Assembly: GCA_015522345.1 (NCBI GenBank)
Contig: WAML01000195.1
Span: forward strand, 1 to 5,714
Direction: 5' to 3'
DNA: 5,714 bases
Source: Desulfurococcales archaeon
GTDB taxonomy: Archaea; Thermoproteota; Thermoprotei_A; Sulfolobales; Desulfurococcaceae
Part shown: positions 5,243-5,714 of the stretch, piece by piece
Layout of the letters: every line of letters starts with the position of its first letter
Position numbering within the stretch: position 1 is the stretch's first letter
Translations under genes and position numbers: made by a program
Notes under the pieces: model-generated
Database searches by the model: none
The model's input: only the letters and a program-made list of their open reading frames with translations
What the model was told of the DNA's origin: nothing

Positions 5243-5474
5243 TAGCTATCATCTCCATCAATACCGCTAACAGCCCTATTGGCCTGAGTAATTCAGCTAT
5301 AAAGAAAAGCTCTAGTGAAAACAAAGCCATAGAGAGTATCCTTATAATATGTGATGAAAGGAATAAAGTATAGCCCACTAGTCCTCCAATACCCTTGGCT
5401 CTAACTACAATAATTGATATAATTACTACAAGCATTGTAACCGATAGTATATCGCCTATGAACACTGGTATCAT
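5232..5474 (-). CDS. Small membrane protein coupled to the wHTH gene
   Basis: An 80-residue hydrophobic protein with two or three membrane segments: about residues 2-24, a long stretch 29-60 that may be one or two helices, and 64-77. A short basic turn RAKG follows the first helix, and the acidic end is MEMIAIEE. No family is recognised. The ATG at 5474 is preferred because the upstream in-frame TTG at 5489, which would give 85 residues, has no ribosome binding site and lies among the AT-rich promoter elements. The ATG would sit near the 5' end of the message as a nearly leaderless start. Its stop lies inside the start region of the wHTH gene (11-nt overlap). Pairing a small membrane protein with a wHTH suggests membrane-linked control of transcription, but this is inference. 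Confidence 0.72.
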   Translation of the reverse strand: MIPVFIGDILSVTMLVVIISIIVVRAKGIGGLVGYTLFLSSHIIRILSMALFSLELFFIAELLRPIGLLAVLMEMIAIEE

Positions 5475-5487
5475 AGATGGGCTATTC

Positions 5488-5510
5488 AAATATTAATGGT
5501 GTTATAGGTG
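5488..5510 (-). promoter_or_regulatory. Candidate promoter of the membrane-protein/wHTH operon
   Basis: Two AT elements on the minus strand, CTATAAC (5507-5501) and ATTAATATTT (5497-5488), lie at distances that would place transcription start near or just before the ATG at 5474. This would give a leaderless or very short-leader transcript, which is common for the first gene of crenarchaeal operons. Which element is used cannot be told. Confidence 0.35.
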
Positions 5511-5547
5511 TTTTGAGTATTACGAAAACTTAGTGATATTTTGGAAA

Positions 5548-5694
5548 CTACTCTGGCTCTATGATTACTATGACTTTCACCTTCCTTCCATGATGTTTCT
5601 TTAGCTTTTCTTGGTACTCTCTTGGTGGGTATATAATGTAGCGGTTTCCAGAGAACTTAATTATCTTACCTTCAAAGTTATATACTATACTCAT
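5548..5694 (-). CDS. Small basic protein of 48 residues, function unknown
   Basis: A short complete frame with ATG at 5694 and TAG at 5548-5550. It begins MSIVYNFEGKIIKFSGNRY and continues IIYPPREYQEKLKKHHGRKV, ending in a hydrophobic strand (KVIVIIEPE). It alternates beta-strand-like and basic stretches, with about 13 Lys/Arg/His and few acids, which suggests a compact beta fold that might bind nucleic acid. GGTGAG ends 3 nt before the ATG. The codon choice and clean start and stop resemble the neighbouring genes. I have an impression of similar short proteins with a SGNRY..YPP core in other Crenarchaeota, but cannot verify it. It is 73 nt upstream of the membrane-protein gene on the same strand and may belong to a transcript entering from beyond the right edge. 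Confidence 0.75.
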   Translation of the reverse strand: MSIVYNFEGKIIKFSGNRYIIYPPREYQEKLKKHHGRKVKVIVIIEPE

Positions 5695-5697
5695 TCT

Positions 5698-5703
5698 CTC
5701 ACC
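5698..5703 (-). promoter_or_regulatory. Ribosome binding site of the 48-residue protein gene
   Basis: GGTGAG on the minus strand just before ATG 5694. The spacing of 3 nt is short but occurs in archaea, and it strongly supports that this small frame is translated. TTTATATC at 5713-5706 looks TATA-like but is too close to the ATG for normal spacing. Confidence 0.55.
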
Positions 5704-5714
5704 AAGATATAAAC

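Overview
The window looks like chromosomal DNA of a hyperthermophilic archaeon of the Crenarchaeota/Thermoproteota, most likely Desulfurococcales-like. This rests on several signs: AT-rich coding sequence dominated by ATA, AGA, AGG and CTA codons, GGTGA/GAGGTG-type ribosome binding sites, frequent TTG starts, archaeal TATA elements, T-tract 3' ends without hairpins, and an Sso10a-type winged-helix protein. The genus cannot be fixed from the sequence. No transposon, CRISPR array, tRNA or rRNA is visible.

Layout. Bases 1-1025 (minus) hold most of a divergent protein with an HEXXH zinc-protease motif; its 3' end lies beyond the left edge. A 124-bp divergent promoter region follows. On the plus strand are an SsnA-like amidohydrolase (1150-2577) and a PreA/dihydroorotate-dehydrogenase-like flavoprotein with a C-terminal two-cluster ferredoxin domain (2755-3978). 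Each has its own start signals and a T-rich 3' end. Convergent to them on the minus strand is a seven-helix membrane protein of the YhfC/PrsW/CAAX-protease type (4014-4715). The 206-bp gap after it contains a perfect 12-bp tandem repeat and a GC-rich island of about 70 bp that probably encodes a structured RNA. The minus strand then carries a wHTH regulator (4922-5242), whose start overlaps the end of a small membrane protein (5232-5474), and a 48-residue basic protein (5548-5694).

How the genes may work together. The amidohydrolase and the flavoprotein are the most informative pair. In bacteria, SsnA sits beside YgfK, a dihydropyrimidine-dehydrogenase-like protein, in anaerobic purine-catabolism loci. 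Here the same two chemistries, reduction of an N-heterocycle and hydrolytic C-N cleavage, are next to each other in an archaeon. However, the flavoprotein has lost the NxSCPH active-site loop that pyrimidine-reducing relatives use, so its substrate is probably not uracil or dihydroorotate. The wHTH and small membrane protein form a translationally coupled pair that could be a membrane-linked regulatory unit. The other genes are not obviously connected to these.
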